DNA of 43,088 nt from a bacterium (GTDB lineage Bacteria; Bacillota; Clostridia; Lachnospirales; Lachnospiraceae): positions 1 through 43,088 of the forward strand of contig JALFNN010000002.1 of the NCBI GenBank assembly GCA_022774325.1. Reading direction: 5' to 3'. The first letter of the stretch is position 1; each line of letters begins with the position of its first letter. A program made the translations under genes and the position numbers. The notes beneath the pieces are model-generated. The model was not told the DNA's origin, did not search any database, and saw nothing but the letters and a program-made list of their open reading frames with translations. Shown here one piece after another: positions 7,520 through 15,675 of the stretch.

Positions 7520-8035
7520 ATGGCAGAAGCAAAATGGTATGTGGTTCATACCTATTCAGGGTATGAGAACAAAGTAAAAGCCGACATTGACAAGACGATT
7601 GAGAACCGTCATCTGGAAGAAGAGATTCTGGAAGTTCGTGTTCCGATGCATGAGGTTGTGGAACTGAAGAACGGAGTGCAGAAGGCATCACAGAAAAAGC
7701 TTTTTCCGGGATATGTACTCATTCATATGATCATGAATGATGATACATGGTATGTCGTAAGAAATACCAGAGGTGTGACTGGTTTCGTTGGTCCGGGGTC
7801 CAAACCGGTTCCGCTTACAGACGAAGAAATGGCACCGCTCGGAATCCAGAAAGAGGATGTTGTCGTTGACTTTGCAGAGGGCGATACCGTTACTGTTATT
7901 GCCGGGGCATGGGAAGGAACGGTTGGTGCTGTTCAGTCCATTAATATGCAGAAACAGAGTCTTACAATCAATGTTGAGTTATTTGGTCGCGAAACACCGG
8001 TAGAAATCAGTTTCGCAGAAGTCAAGAAAATGTAG
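7520..8035 (+). CDS. nusG: Transcription termination/antitermination factor NusG
   Basis: The 171-residue protein couples RNA polymerase to Rho, NusE or pausing. The N-terminal NGN domain begins KWYVVHTYSGYENKVKADI, and the signature FPGYVLIHM and the block TRGVTGFVGPG are present. The C-terminal KOW domain follows (FAEGDTVTVIAGAWEGTVGA), ending at ISFAEVKKM. An AGGAAAGGTGA ribosome site precedes the ATG at 7520. It is co-transcribed with secE upstream and rplK downstream. No insertion or missing block was seen. Confidence 0.96.
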   Translation: MAEAKWYVVHTYSGYENKVKADIDKTIENRHLEEEILEVRVPMHEVVELKNGVQKASQKKLFPGYVLIHMIMNDDTWYVVRNTRGVTGFVGPGSKPVPLTDEEMAPLGIQKEDVVVDFAEGDTVTVIAGAWEGTVGAVQSINMQKQSLTINVELFGRETPVEISFAEVKKM

Positions 8036-8043
8036 CAGACATT

Positions 8044-8080
8044 ACGTGGGAGGGAAATCCCCGCAAATACCACAAGGAGG
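8044..8080 (+). promoter_or_regulatory. Small two-helix element before rplK (L1-site-like), copy 1
   Basis: GTGG (8046-8049) pairs with CCAC (8070-8073). Inside it, GGG (8052-8054) pairs with CCC (8059-8061), leaving GA on the 5' side and CGCAAATA on the 3' side as an asymmetric loop. The AAGGAGG ribosome site follows immediately (8074-8080). The 13 bases ACGTGGGAGGGAA recur exactly before rplA. The asymmetric-loop layout resembles the known L1 recognition fold in rRNA and in L1 operon mRNA. Autoregulation by L1 is inference. Confidence 0.6.
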
Positions 8081-8089
8081 TACTTTAAA

Positions 8090-8515
8090 ATGGCAAAAAA
8101 AGTTACAGGTTATATCAAATTACAGATTCCAGCCGGAAAGGCTACTCCGGCTCCACCGGTTGGTCCTGCACTTGGACAGCATGGTGTAAATATCGTTGAG
8201 TTTACAAAACAGTTCAACGCAAGAACAGCAGACCAGGGAGATTTAATTATTCCGGTTGTTATCACTGTTTACAGTGACAGAAGCTTCAGCTTTGTTACAA
8301 AGACACCGCCGGCAGCAGTTCTGATTAAGAAAGCCTGCAATATCAAATCAGGTTCAGGCGTTCCGAATAAGACAAAAGTTGCTAAGATCACAAAAGCTCA
8401 GGTTAAAGAAATCGCAGAGATGAAGATGCCTGATTTAAATGCAGCTACTGTTGAGAGTGCTATGAGTATGATCGAAGGAACCTGCAGAAGTATGGGTGTA
8501 ACTGTAGTTGAATAA
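8090..8515 (+). CDS. rplK: 50S ribosomal protein L11
   Basis: The 141-residue protein of the GTPase-associated centre contacts the L7/L12 stalk base and is needed for RelA-type stringent signalling. It starts [20 protein letters not shown] with the proline-rich hinge [17 protein letters not shown]. It ends with the rRNA-binding block [20 protein letters not shown]-like (here [19 protein letters not shown]). The start at 8090 is preceded by AAGGAGG and the hairpin element. rplA follows after 92 bases. Confidence 0.96.
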   Translation: MAKKVTGYIKLQIPAGKATPAPPVGPALGQHGVNIVEFTKQFNARTADQGDLIIPVVITVYSDRSFSFVTKTPPAAVLIKKACNIKSGSGVPNKTKVAKITKAQVKEIAEMKMPDLNAATVESAMSMIEGTCRSMGVTVVE

Positions 8516-8563
8516 GTCTGATTTACGGGCGAAAGAACTACACTATGAAAACTGTAAACAAGC

Positions 8564-8599
8564 ACGTGGGAGGGAATTCCCGTAATCACCACTAGGAGG
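8564..8599 (+). promoter_or_regulatory. Small two-helix element before rplA (L1-site-like), copy 2
   Basis: GTGG (8566-8569) pairs with CCAC (8589-8592), enclosing GGG/CCC (8572-8574 and 8579-8581) with GA on the 5' side and GTAATCA on the 3' side. TAGGAGG (8593-8599) follows. The layout is the same as copy 1, with changes only in the loop and the 3' internal loop; that pattern suggests conserved structure. Confidence 0.6.
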
Positions 8600-8607
8600 T
8601 ATTTAAC

Positions 8608-9300
8608 ATGAAAAGAGGAAAGAAATATGTAGAGGCTGCTAAACAGGTTGACAGAACAGTCCTCTATGATAAAGCAGATGCAATCGCATTAGTTAAAAAA
8701 TGTGCGACAGCAAAATTTGACGAGACAATCGAAGCTCATATCAGAACCGGATGTGACGGACGTCACGCTGATCAGCAGATTCGTGGAGCAGTTGTTCTTC
8801 CACACGGAACAGGTAAAAAAGTTCGTATCCTTGTATTTGCAAAAGATGCAAAAGCAGAAGAAGCAAAAGCGGCTGGCGCAGATTATGTAGGAGCAGAAGA
8901 ACTGATTCCGAAGATTCAGAATGAAAACTGGTTTGAATTCGACGTTGTAGTTGCTACACCGGATATGATGGGTGTTGTTGGACGTCTTGGTCGTGTACTT
9001 GGACCAAAAGGTTTAATGCCGAACCCGAAGGCTGGTACCGTAACAATGGACGTTACAAAAGCAATCAACGAGATCAAAGCTGGTAAGATTGAGTACAGAT
9101 TGGACAAGACAAATATTATCCATGTACCGATTGGAAAAGCTTCCTTCACAGAAGAACAGTTGGCGGACAACTTCCAGACGCTTATCGATGCAATCAATAA
9201 GGCTAAACCGGCAGCAGTAAAAGGACAGTACCTTAGAAGTGTAACTCTTACTTCTACAATGGGACCTGGCGTAAAACTGAACCCGATGAAGTTAGCTTAA
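8608..9300 (+). CDS. rplA: 50S ribosomal protein L1
   Basis: The 230-residue protein builds the mobile L1 stalk at the ribosomal E site. In several bacteria and archaea it represses translation of its own operon. The block [17 protein letters not shown] at the start, [20 protein letters not shown] (the family signature) and [19 protein letters not shown] are all intact, as is the closing [14 protein letters not shown]. The start at 8608 follows a TAGGAGG site. It is the last gene of the operon, with a terminator at 9325. The paired leader elements before rplK and rplA fit self-regulation by this protein. Confidence 0.96.
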   Translation: MKRGKKYVEAAKQVDRTVLYDKADAIALVKKCATAKFDETIEAHIRTGCDGRHADQQIRGAVVLPHGTGKKVRILVFAKDAKAEEAKAAGADYVGAEELIPKIQNENWFEFDVVVATPDMMGVVGRLGRVLGPKGLMPNPKAGTVTMDVTKAINEIKAGKIEYRLDKTNIIHVPIGKASFTEEQLADNFQTLIDAINKAKPAAVKGQYLRSVTLTSTMGPGVKLNPMKLA

Positions 9301-9324
9301 TTGATGATATATTGATACCTATCG

Positions 9325-9362
9325 AGGACGCAGCATTTCAAAGTGCTGCGTCCTGTTTTTTT
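9325..9362 (+). terminator. Intrinsic terminator after rplA
   Basis: AGGACGCAGCA (9325-9335) pairs with TGCTGCGTCCT (9344-9354), 11 bp with an 8-base loop, followed by GTTTTTTTT. Confidence 0.92.
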
Positions 9363-9408
9363 TGTCAGTGAAGCATTGGAGAGATGCAGATTATATAATA
9401 TGGTAAAA

Positions 9409-9459
9409 TAATAATATTGTATAAAAAGAGTTGAATATTATTATAATAAATGGTAATAT
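9409..9459 (+). promoter_or_regulatory. Probable promoter and inverted repeat before the second HTH-Uma2 gene
   Basis: TTGAAT (9431-9436), a 17-base spacer and TAATAT (9454-9459) are a plausible promoter. The perfect 10-bp inverted repeat TAATAATATT (9409-9418) and AATATTATTA (9434-9443) overlaps the -35. ATGGTAA also occurs twice, at 9400 and 9450. The region is extremely AT-rich, so chance matches are easy and confidence is moderate. It shares no obvious sequence with the operator at 2029-2042. Confidence 0.45.
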
Positions 9460-9516
9460 ATAATATATAAAGAGGCGTGGCGGGCAAGTGCAGATTGAAT
9501 GGAAGGAGGAACGGGA

Positions 9517-10311
9517 ATGGATATACGTGATATTAAGAATCGGAAAAAACAATTGGGTCTTACGAATAAACAGCTTGCTGACTATTCAGGGGTATCGCTG
9601 GGGACTGTGAATAAGATCTTGAGTGGAGCGACAAAATCGCCGCAGATTGATACGCTAGACGCATTGGATCGTGCGCTTCAGCGGAAGGAATTCCGGTATC
9701 ATACGGAATCGGAACCTGTTCTTTGCATTCGGGAAGAGTCCATTGCCTACGATACAATGAAAAAGGATGGGGAGTATACATTAGAGGATTACTATGCGCT
9801 TCCGGAAGAAGTGAGAGCAGAGCTGATAGACGGTTATCTGATCTATATGGATGCCCCGACAATTGTACATCAGGAAATAATTGGTGAACTGAGTTATTAT
9901 ATGAGGGATTATGTCAAGAAAAATGAAGGGGAGTGCAGAGTGATCCTTTCACCTATAGATGTCTGCCTTAATAAAGATAATAAAACGATGCTTCAGCCTG
10001 ATCTTGTGGTGATATGCGACAAAGAACTGACGGACGGGCGAAGAATTAATGGTGCGCCGGATTTTGTGGCTGAAGTAGTATCGCCATCCAGCCGCAAGCG
10101 GGATTATATGATCAAGCTTAATAAATATTGGAAGGCAGGAGTACGCGAATACTGGATCATCGATCCGGAGAAGAAGGACATCTCTACATATTGGCTTCAA
10201 GGAAGCGACACGGAGTTTGAAGTAATGCATTATGACTTTGAGGATAAAGTTCCGATGAGAATATGGGCTGGTGCGGAAATTGATTTTTCTGAGTTTGATA
10301 TACTGTGGTAA
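9517..10311 (+). CDS. XRE helix-turn-helix / Uma2 (PD-(D/E)XK) fusion protein, second copy
   Basis: The 264-residue protein has the same layout as the product at 2077-2862. The DNA-binding domain (about 8-50) reads LADYSGVSLGTVNKILSG. The Uma2 domain follows with LPEEVRAELIDGYLIYMDAP, QPDLVV, VAEVVSPSSRKRDYM and YWKAGVREYWIID. The two proteins share long identical stretches (VRAELIDG, GVREYWI) but differ throughout, so they are diverged paralogues and not a recent copy. I chose the ATG at 9517 because GGAAGGAGG ends 8 bases before it; the ATG at 9499 overlaps that site. The gene sits alone between the rplA terminator and the rplJ promoter, splitting a normally continuous ribosomal cluster. 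Its role is unknown. Confidence 0.88.
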   Translation: MDIRDIKNRKKQLGLTNKQLADYSGVSLGTVNKILSGATKSPQIDTLDALDRALQRKEFRYHTESEPVLCIREESIAYDTMKKDGEYTLEDYYALPEEVRAELIDGYLIYMDAPTIVHQEIIGELSYYMRDYVKKNEGECRVILSPIDVCLNKDNKTMLQPDLVVICDKELTDGRRINGAPDFVAEVVSPSSRKRDYMIKLNKYWKAGVREYWIIDPEKKDISTYWLQGSDTEFEVMHYDFEDKVPMRIWAGAEIDFSEFDILW

Positions 10312-10344
10312 GCTGAAAAAATTACGAAAAAATCCAAAAAGTAC

Positions 10345-10373
10345 TTGACGAACAGGAGAACACCTGTTATTAT
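10345..10373 (+). promoter_or_regulatory. Promoter of rplJ-rplL
   Basis: TTGACG (10345-10350), a 17-base spacer and TATTAT (10368-10373). Transcription would start near 10380, right at the beginning of the L10 leader. Confidence 0.8.
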
Positions 10374-10381
10374 ATATAGCG

Positions 10382-10506
10382 TAACTGCCAGAGACAGTAG
10401 GTGCCGCAAGGCATAAGGATGAAAACGCCTACCGAGGAAGAAACGAATTCGATAAAAGTTTGAATTTATAGAAGCTTCCAGTCTGCGGACAGGGAGCTTT
10501 TTCTAG
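10382..10506 (+). promoter_or_regulatory. L10 leader (L10/L12-binding ribosomal leader) with attenuator
   Basis: The family core is visible: TAACTGCCAGAGACAGTAGG, the GTGCCGCAAGGCA hairpin, and CGCCTACCGAGGAAG. It is the mRNA mimic of the L10-binding site, which lets L10(L12)4 shut down its own operon. Downstream, AAGCTTCC (10472-10479) pairs with GGGAGCTT (10492-10499) including one G-U pair, then TTTTT, giving a terminator for attenuation. Confidence 0.9.
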
Positions 10507-10540
10507 GCAGCTCATAATAATACAAGGAGGTGCACCATTC

Positions 10541-11053
10541 GTGGCAAAAGTTGAATTAAAACAACCTATCGTTCAGGCAATCGTAGATGATATCACTGAT
10601 GCACAGTCAATCGTGCTGGTTGACTACCGCGGATTAACTGTAGCACAAGACACAGAACTTCGTAAGCAGTTAAGAGAAGCTGGTATTGTTTACAAAGTCT
10701 GCAAAAACACAATGATGAAGAGAGCTTTTGAAGGAACAGATTTCGCACAGTTAGACGAATATCTGGAAGGACCGAGCGCTATTGCAATTTCTAAAGACGA
10801 TGCAACAGCACCGGCAAGAATTATTTGCAAGTTTGCAAAGACAGCTCAGGCTCTTGAAGTTAAAGCAGGTGTGGTTGAAGGCACAGTATATGACGCTAAC
10901 GGAGTTGCAGAGTTATCTAAGGTTCCATCAAGAGAAGAATTACTGTCCAAGTTACTTGGAAGCTTACAGTCACCGATTACCAATCTTGCTCGTGTGCTTA
11001 ATCAGATCGCAGAGCAGAATGGAGCTCCGGCAGAAGCCGCAGCAGAAGAATAA
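10541..11053 (+). CDS. rplJ: 50S ribosomal protein L10
   Basis: The 170-residue protein is the base of the L7/L12 stalk and the regulator that binds the leader just upstream. It starts at GTG 10541 after CAAGGAGGTG. The N-terminal rRNA-binding domain shows SIVLVDYRGLTVAQDTELRK and YKVCKNTMMKRAFEG. The C-terminal helix that carries L12 dimers is seen as LGSLQSPITNLARVLNQIAE. rplL follows 35 bases later. No abnormality. Confidence 0.96.
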   Translation: MAKVELKQPIVQAIVDDITDAQSIVLVDYRGLTVAQDTELRKQLREAGIVYKVCKNTMMKRAFEGTDFAQLDEYLEGPSAIAISKDDATAPARIICKFAKTAQALEVKAGVVEGTVYDANGVAELSKVPSREELLSKLLGSLQSPITNLARVLNQIAEQNGAPAEAAAEE

Positions 11054-11088
11054 GAGTATTATAAAAATATCAAATGGAGGAAAATAAA

Positions 11089-11466
11089 ATGGCAAAATTA
11101 ACAACAGCAGAATTTATTGAAGCTATCAAAGAATTATCTGTATTAGAATTAAATGAATTAGTTAAAGCATGTGAAGAAGAATTTGGTGTATCTGCAGCAG
11201 CAGGTGTTGTAGTTGCAGCAGCAGCTGGAGACGGAGCAGCTCAGGAAGAAGAAAAAGATGAATTCAACGTAGAATTAGTAGCAGCTGGTTCTTCTAAAGT
11301 TAAAGTAATCAAAGTTGTTCGTGAAATCACAGGACTTGGATTAAAAGAAGCTAAAGAATTAGTTGACGGAGCACCGAAGGTAGTGAAAGAAGCAGTATCT
11401 AAGGCAGAAGCTGAAGAAATCAAAGCAAAACTTGAAGCTGAAGGCGCAGAAGTTGCCCTTAAGTAA
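11089..11466 (+). CDS. rplL: 50S ribosomal protein L7/L12
   Basis: The 125-residue stalk protein recruits translational GTPases. The ATG at 11089 follows TGGAGG; the frame is open from 11074 but those codons cover the ribosome site. The N-terminal dimerisation helix ([20 protein letters not shown]), an alanine-rich hinge and the C-terminal factor-binding domain ([20 protein letters not shown]) are all present. It is the last gene before the terminator at 11486. Confidence 0.97.
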   Translation: MAKLTTAEFIEAIKELSVLELNELVKACEEEFGVSAAAGVVVAAAAGDGAAQEEEKDEFNVELVAAGSSKVKVIKVVREITGLGLKEAKELVDGAPKVVKEAVSKAEAEEIKAKLEAEGAEVALK

Positions 11467-11485
11467 TTTTAAGAGTATTCCAAAG

Positions 11486-11513
11486 CGGGGGAGAGAGATC
11501 TTCCCCGTTTTTT
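11486..11513 (+). terminator. Intrinsic terminator after rplL
   Basis: CGGGGGA (11486-11492) pairs with TTCCCCG (11501-11507) including one G-U pair, followed by TTTTTT. rpoB has its own promoter 70 bases on, so stalk proteins and polymerase are separately transcribed at least in part. Confidence 0.85.
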
Positions 11514-11580
11514 CTAGACAGAAGTACCATTCTTGTTTCTTGAAATCATTTAAAAAATATTCCAAATCACAAAAAAATCC

Positions 11581-11610
11581 TTGACAAGCCAGCAGACTCT
11601 ATGATATAGT
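11581..11610 (+). promoter_or_regulatory. Promoter of rpoBC
   Basis: TTGACA (11581-11586), an 18-base spacer and TATAGT (11605-11610). The -35 is a perfect match. It produces a leader of about 180 bases before rpoB. Confidence 0.8.
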
Positions 11611-11691
11611 AAAAAATGCGCTATTGTGGAAATTTATGCTATAATTGCGCCCTAAAATCGACTGTTTCCGATAAAAGGGAGATAGTTGAGC

Positions 11692-11744
11692 CACAGATTG
11701 AAGTCGTGGACGGCAAAAACTGTCCACTTGTTTAAAAATCTGTG
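11692..11744 (+). promoter_or_regulatory. Structured leader RNA upstream of rpoB
   Basis: CACAGATT (11692-11699) pairs with AATCTGTG (11737-11744), enclosing the hairpin GTGGAC/GTCCAC (11706-11711 and 11722-11727). The two stacked stems with asymmetric internal loops lie between the rpoB promoter and its ribosome site. I do not recognise it as a named family. There is no U-tract after it, so it is not a plain terminator. A role in controlling rpoBC translation or polymerase processivity is inference. Confidence 0.6.
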
Positions 11745-11798
11745 TGAGTGTTAGGTGGAATTAACCCGAAAATTTATTATATAAGGAGTGAAACGTCA

Positions 11799-14700
11799 AT
11801 GGAGAAAAACAGAATTCGTCCCATCACAACCGGAAAAAGTATGCGTATGAGCTATTCCAGACAAAAAGAAGTACTCCAAATGCCGAACTTAATCGAAGTT
11901 CAAAAGGACTCCTATCAGTGGTTCTTAGACGAAGGATTAAAAGAAGTATTTGATGATATTTCTCCGATTACAGATTACAGTGGACATCTGAGTCTGGAAC
12001 TGGTGGATTTTACATTATGTGAAGACGAGGTAAAGTACTCAATTGAAGAATGTAAAGAGCGTGACGCGACTTATGCGGCACCGCTGAAAGTGCGTGTAAG
12101 GCTTCATAATAAGGAAACGGATGAGATTAACGAACATGAGATCTTTATGGGAGATCTGCCGTTAATGACGAAGACGGGTACTTTCGTAATTAACGGAGCA
12201 GAACGTGTTATTGTAAGCCAGTTGGTACGTTCTCCTGGCATTTATTATGGAATTGCACATGACAAAATCGGTAAAGAATTATTTTCTTGTACGGTAATTC
12301 CGAACCGCGGCGCATGGCTTGAATATGAGACGGATTCGAATGACGTTTTCTATGTGCGTGTTGACAGAACCAGAAAAGTGCCGATCACAGTGTTGATTCG
12401 AGCCCTGGGTGTTGGTACGAATGCGGAGATTTTGGAACTCTTTGGTGAGGAACCGAAGATTCTGGCAAGTTTTAGCAAAGATACAGCGGAAAACTATCAG
12501 GAAGGTCTTCTTGAATTATACAAGAAGATTCGTCCGGGTGAACCTCTTGCTGTGGACAGTGCTGAAAGCCTGATCACAAGTATGTTCTTTGATGCAAGGC
12601 GTTATGATCTTGCTAAAGTTGGACGTTATAAATTTAATAAGAAGCTTCTGCTCCGTAATCGTATTAACGGACGAGTTCTGGCAGAAGATGTTGTAAGCCC
12701 TCTGACAGGAGAGGTGATCGCGGAAAAAGGAACGGAAGTTGACAGAGAACTTGCAGATACAATTCAGAACGCGGCAGTCCCATATGTATGGATTGCAAGA
12801 GAAGAGGGAGAACGCAATATCAAAGTTCTTTCTAATATGATGGTAAATCTGCAGAGCATTGTTGACATTGACCCTAAGGAAGTGGGCGTGACGGAGCTGG
12901 TGTACTATCCGGTTCTCGCTGAACTTCTGGAAGAGACAGCAGGCGATATCGATGAATTGAAAGATGCGATTCGCAAGAATATCCATGAGCTGATTCCGAA
13001 GCACATTACAAAAGAAGATATTTTCGCATCCATCAATTATAATATGCATTTGGAATATGGTCTTGGAAATGATGATGATATCGATCATCTTGGCAATAGA
13101 CGTATCCGTGCGGTCGGTGAACTGCTTCAGAATCAGTACAGAATTGGTCTGTCCAGATTGGAAAGAGTTGTTCGTGAAAGAATGACAACACAGGATCTGG
13201 AAGGGGTATCCCCGCAGTCTTTGATCAATATTAAACCGGTTACGGCAGCTGTGAAAGAATTCTTTGGTTCATCTCAGTTGTCACAGTTTATGGATCAGAA
13301 TAACCCGCTGGGTGAGCTGACTCATAAGAGACGTCTGTCTGCCCTTGGCCCAGGTGGTCTGTCTCGTGACCGTGCCGGATTCGAGGTTCGAGATGTACAC
13401 TATTCTCACTATGGAAGAATGTGCCCGATTGAGACACCTGAAGGACCGAACATTGGGCTTATCAACTCTCTGGCATGTTATGCGAGAATTAATGAATACG
13501 GTTTCGTGGAGGCTCCGTATCGTAAGATCGACAAGAGCGATCCGATGAACCCGGTAGTAACAGATGATGTTGTCTATATGACAGCAGATGAAGAAGATAA
13601 TTATCATGTAGCACAGGCGAATGAGCCACTGGATGAAGAAGGACATTTCATTCATAAGAATGTATCTGGTCGTTACCGTGAAGAGACTCAGGAATATGAG
13701 AGAAGAATGTTTGACTATATGGACGTTTCTCCGAAGATGGTATTCTCTGTAGCTACAGCATTGATTCCTTTCCTGGAAAATGACGATGCCAACCGTGCGC
13801 TGATGGGATCCAACATGCAGCGTCAGGCGGTACCGCTTTTGATGACCGAAGCACCGGTTGTCGGAACTGGTATGGAAGTAAAATCAGCCGTTGACTCGGG
13901 AGTCTGCATTGTGGCAGAACAGGGCGGTGTGGTAGAACGCGCAACTGCAACAGAAATCGTAATTAAGCAGGATGATAAGACCAGGAAAACGTATAAATTG
14001 ACCAAATTCCTCCGCAGTAACCAGAGTAACTGTTATAATCAGAGAACGATTGTTGTCAAGGGAGAACGGGTAGAGGCAGGACAGGTTATTGCAGACGGCC
14101 CGTCTACATCAAATGGTGAGATGGCGCTTGGTAAGAACCCGCTGATCGGCTTCATGACCTGGGAAGGTTATAACTACGAGGATGCTGTTCTGTTAAGTGA
14201 AAGACTGGTACAGGATGATGTATATACTTCTGTGCATATTGAAGAGTATGAAGCAGAAGCCCGTGACACCAAGCTTGGGCCGGAAGAAATTACACGTGAT
14301 ATTCCGGGTGTCGGTGACGATGCGCTGAAAGATCTGGATGAAAGAGGTATTATCCGTATCGGTGCGGAAGTTCGTGCCGGGGACATCCTCGTCGGTAAAG
14401 TGACACCGAAGGGTGAAACAGAGCTGACGGCAGAAGAGAGACTGCTTCGGGCAATCTTTGGTGAAAAAGCCCGTGAAGTAAGAGATACTTCTTTGAAAGT
14501 ACCGCATGGCGAATACGGTATCGTTGTGGATGCAAAAGTATTTACAAGAGAAAATGGAGATGAACTCTCACCGGGAGTAAATCAGGCAGTTCGTATTTAT
14601 ATCGCTCAGAAGAGAAAGATTTCTGTCGGTGATAAGATGGCCGGACGTCATGGTAACAAGGGTGTTGTTTCCCGTGTGCTCCCTGTAGAAGATATGCCGT

Positions 14701-15662
14701 TCCTGCCGAACGGACGTCCGCTTGATATCGTGCTTAACCCTCTGGGTGTGCCGTCACGTATGAATATCGGACAGGTGCTTGAGATTCATCTGTCTTTGGC
14801 TGCGAAAGCTCTTGGATTCAATATTTCTACACCGGTCTTCGATGGCGCCAATGAGGTTGATATTATGGATACGCTTGACCTGGCGAATGATTATGTAAAC
14901 TTGAGCTGGGAAGAGTTTGAAGCAAGACATAAAGAAGAGCTGCTTCCGGAGGTTATGGAATATCTGTATGAGAATAGAGACCACAGAGAACTCTGGAAGG
15001 GGGTTCCGCTGTCAAGAGACGGTAAAGTTCGTCTTCGTGACGGACGTACCGGTGAATTCTTTGACAGCCCGGTAACGATCGGACACATGCATTATCTGAA
15101 ACTGCATCATTTGGTTGATGATAAGATCCATGCGCGTTCAACCGGTCCTTACTCACTGGTAACCCAGCAGCCACTTGGTGGTAAAGCGCAGTTTGGTGGA
15201 CAGCGTTTCGGAGAAATGGAGGTTTGGGCTCTTGAGGCGTACGGAGCTTCCTACACTCTGCAGGAAATCCTGACAGTAAAATCTGATGACGTTGTAGGAC
15301 GTGTGAAGACTTATGAAGCAATCATTAAAGGTGAGAATATTCCTGAACCGGGTATTCCGGAATCCTTTAAAGTACTTCTGAAGGAGCTGCAGTCTCTTGG
15401 CCTTGACGTACGAGTACTGCGTGATGACAATACAGAAGTTGAGATTATGGAAAGCGTAGATTATGGCGATACAAATCTGAACCACATCATTGAAGGAGAC
15501 AGACGTTACCGCAATGACGAGGATTTCGGAAAACATGGATACAGCACACAGGAATTTGAAGATGGTGAGCTTGTGGACATTGATGAAGAGCCGGATGACG
15601 CTGACTTTGAAGAAGACTTTGAGGAAGAATTTGAAGATTTTGACGATATGGACTTAGAATAG
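11799..15662 (+). CDS. rpoB: RNA polymerase subunit beta
   Basis: The 1287-residue catalytic subunit forms one side of the polymerase cleft. I chose the ATG at 11799 because ATAAGGAGTG precedes it; 17 upstream codons in the open frame have no ribosome site. The rifampicin region reads [19 protein letters not shown] then [18 protein letters not shown], with the wild-type aspartate, histidine and serine of the resistance cluster, so rifampicin sensitivity is expected. The active-site blocks [20 protein letters not shown] and [20 protein letters not shown] are intact. The protein ends in a strongly acidic tail of about 25 residues. rpoC begins 13 bases after the stop. Confidence 0.98.
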   Translation: MEKNRIRPITTGKSMRMSYSRQKEVLQMPNLIEVQKDSYQWFLDEGLKEVFDDISPITDYSGHLSLELVDFTLCEDEVKYSIEECKERDATYAAPLKVRVRLHNKETDEINEHEIFMGDLPLMTKTGTFVINGAERVIVSQLVRSPGIYYGIAHDKIGKELFSCTVIPNRGAWLEYETDSNDVFYVRVDRTRKVPITVLIRALGVGTNAEILELFGEEPKILASFSKDTAENYQEGLLELYKKIRPGEPLAVDSAESLITSMFFDARRYDLAKVGRYKFNKKLLLRNRINGRVLAEDVVSPLTGEVIAEKGTEVDRELADTIQNAAVPYVWIAREEGERNIKVLSNMMVNLQSIVDIDPKEVGVTELVYYPVLAELLEETAGDIDELKDAIRKNIHELIPKHITKEDIFASINYNMHLEYGLGNDDDIDHLGNRRIRAVGELLQNQYRIGLSRLERVVRERMTTQDLEGVSPQSLINIKPVTAAVKEFFGSSQLSQFMDQNNPLGELTHKRRLSALGPGGLSRDRAGFEVRDVHYSHYGRMCPIETPEGPNIGLINSLACYARINEYGFVEAPYRKIDKSDPMNPVVTDDVVYMTADEEDNYHVAQANEPLDEEGHFIHKNVSGRYREETQEYERRMFDYMDVSPKMVFSVATALIPFLENDDANRALMGSNMQRQAVPLLMTEAPVVGTGMEVKSAVDSGVCIVAEQGGVVERATATEIVIKQDDKTRKTYKLTKFLRSNQSNCYNQRTIVVKGERVEAGQVIADGPSTSNGEMALGKNPLIGFMTWEGYNYEDAVLLSERLVQDDVYTSVHIEEYEAEARDTKLGPEEITRDIPGVGDDALKDLDERGIIRIGAEVRAGDILVGKVTPKGETELTAEERLLRAIFGEKAREVRDTSLKVPHGEYGIVVDAKVFTRENGDELSPGVNQAVRIYIAQKRKISVGDKMAGRHGNKGVVSRVLPVEDMPFLPNGRPLDIVLNPLGVPSRMNIGQVLEIHLSLAAKALGFNISTPVFDGANEVDIMDTLDLANDYVNLSWEEFEARHKEELLPEVMEYLYENRDHRELWKGVPLSRDGKVRLRDGRTGEFFDSPVTIGHMHYLKLHHLVDDKIHARSTGPYSLVTQQPLGGKAQFGGQRFGEMEVWALEAYGASYTLQEILTVKSDDVVGRVKTYEAIIKGENIPEPGIPESFKVLLKELQSLGLDVRVLRDDNTEVEIMESVDYGDTNLNHIIEGDRRYRNDEDFGKHGYSTQEFEDGELVDIDEEPDDADFEEDFEEEFEDFDDMDLE

Positions 15663-15675
15663 GGAGGATGCCGAA

